DNA of 6,183 nt, from contig CANIXM010000125.1 of NCBI GenBank assembly GCA_947471245.1, positions 1-6,183 of the forward strand. Reading direction: 5' to 3'. Each line of letters opens with the position of its first letter. Position 1 is the first letter of the stretch. Both the position numbers and the translations under genes were made by a program. The notes under the pieces are model-generated. The model saw nothing but the letters and a program-made list of their open reading frames with translations, was not told the origin of the DNA and made no database searches. Shown piece by piece: positions 6,179-6,183 of this stretch. Source of the DNA: Paludibacteraceae bacterium. Its GTDB lineage: Bacteria; Bacteroidota; Bacteroidia; Bacteroidales; Paludibacteraceae.

Positions 6179-6183
6179 ACCCA

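Noticed and set aside
5665..6183. Possible small genes after the operon (ATG at 6101, 6145 and 6156)
   Set aside because: Each start reaches a stop within a few codons, and no frame on either strand gives a credible protein. A minus-strand gene tail entering from the right cannot be supported from so few bases.

Overview
The window looks like a piece of a Bacteroidota chromosome or metagenomic contig. It carries three co-directional genes for exported, exo-acting alpha-glycosidases, the typical content of a polysaccharide utilization locus (PUL). This assignment rests on four observations: a GH97 enzyme (a family centred on Bacteroidota), a GH27 subtype with an embedded NPCBM-like module, A-rich leaders with no Shine-Dalgarno sequence before the start codons, and moderate-to-low GC. 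The genus cannot be named from this evidence.

Layout: 1-1323 is the 3' part of a GH97 gene whose N-terminal part lies outside the window. Its residues match the retaining, alpha-galactosidase-like branch rather than the inverting SusB branch. After a 33-nt gap, 1357-3741 encodes a complete secreted GH31 enzyme of the alpha-xylosidase/alpha-glucosidase type. After 84 nt, 3826-5664 encodes a complete secreted GH27 protein, usually annotated as alpha-galactosidase. Its C-terminal beta domain is interrupted by an NPCBM-like module whose motifs run in permuted order. The spacing and shared strand suggest one transcript, reading left to right and ending after the GH27 gene.

The last 519 bp (5665-6183) hold no credible gene. 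They contain an AT-rich stretch, then a roughly 274-bp repeat island (5788-6061) bounded by imperfect inverted repeats and containing several small hairpins and a C5/G5 palindrome, then two further small inverted repeats near the window end. This looks like a dispersed palindromic or MITE-like repeat separating the operon from whatever follows.

Working together (inference): all three enzymes should act in the periplasm or at the cell envelope. They would remove terminal alpha-linked sugars (galactose or L-arabinopyranose-like residues by GH97 and GH27; xylose or glucose by GH31) from oligosaccharides imported by a SusC/SusD pair that is not in this window. No defence system, CRISPR array, RNA gene or transposase was found. 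The points most worth checking are the GH27 active-site substitutions, its permuted NPCBM insertion, and the downstream repeat island.
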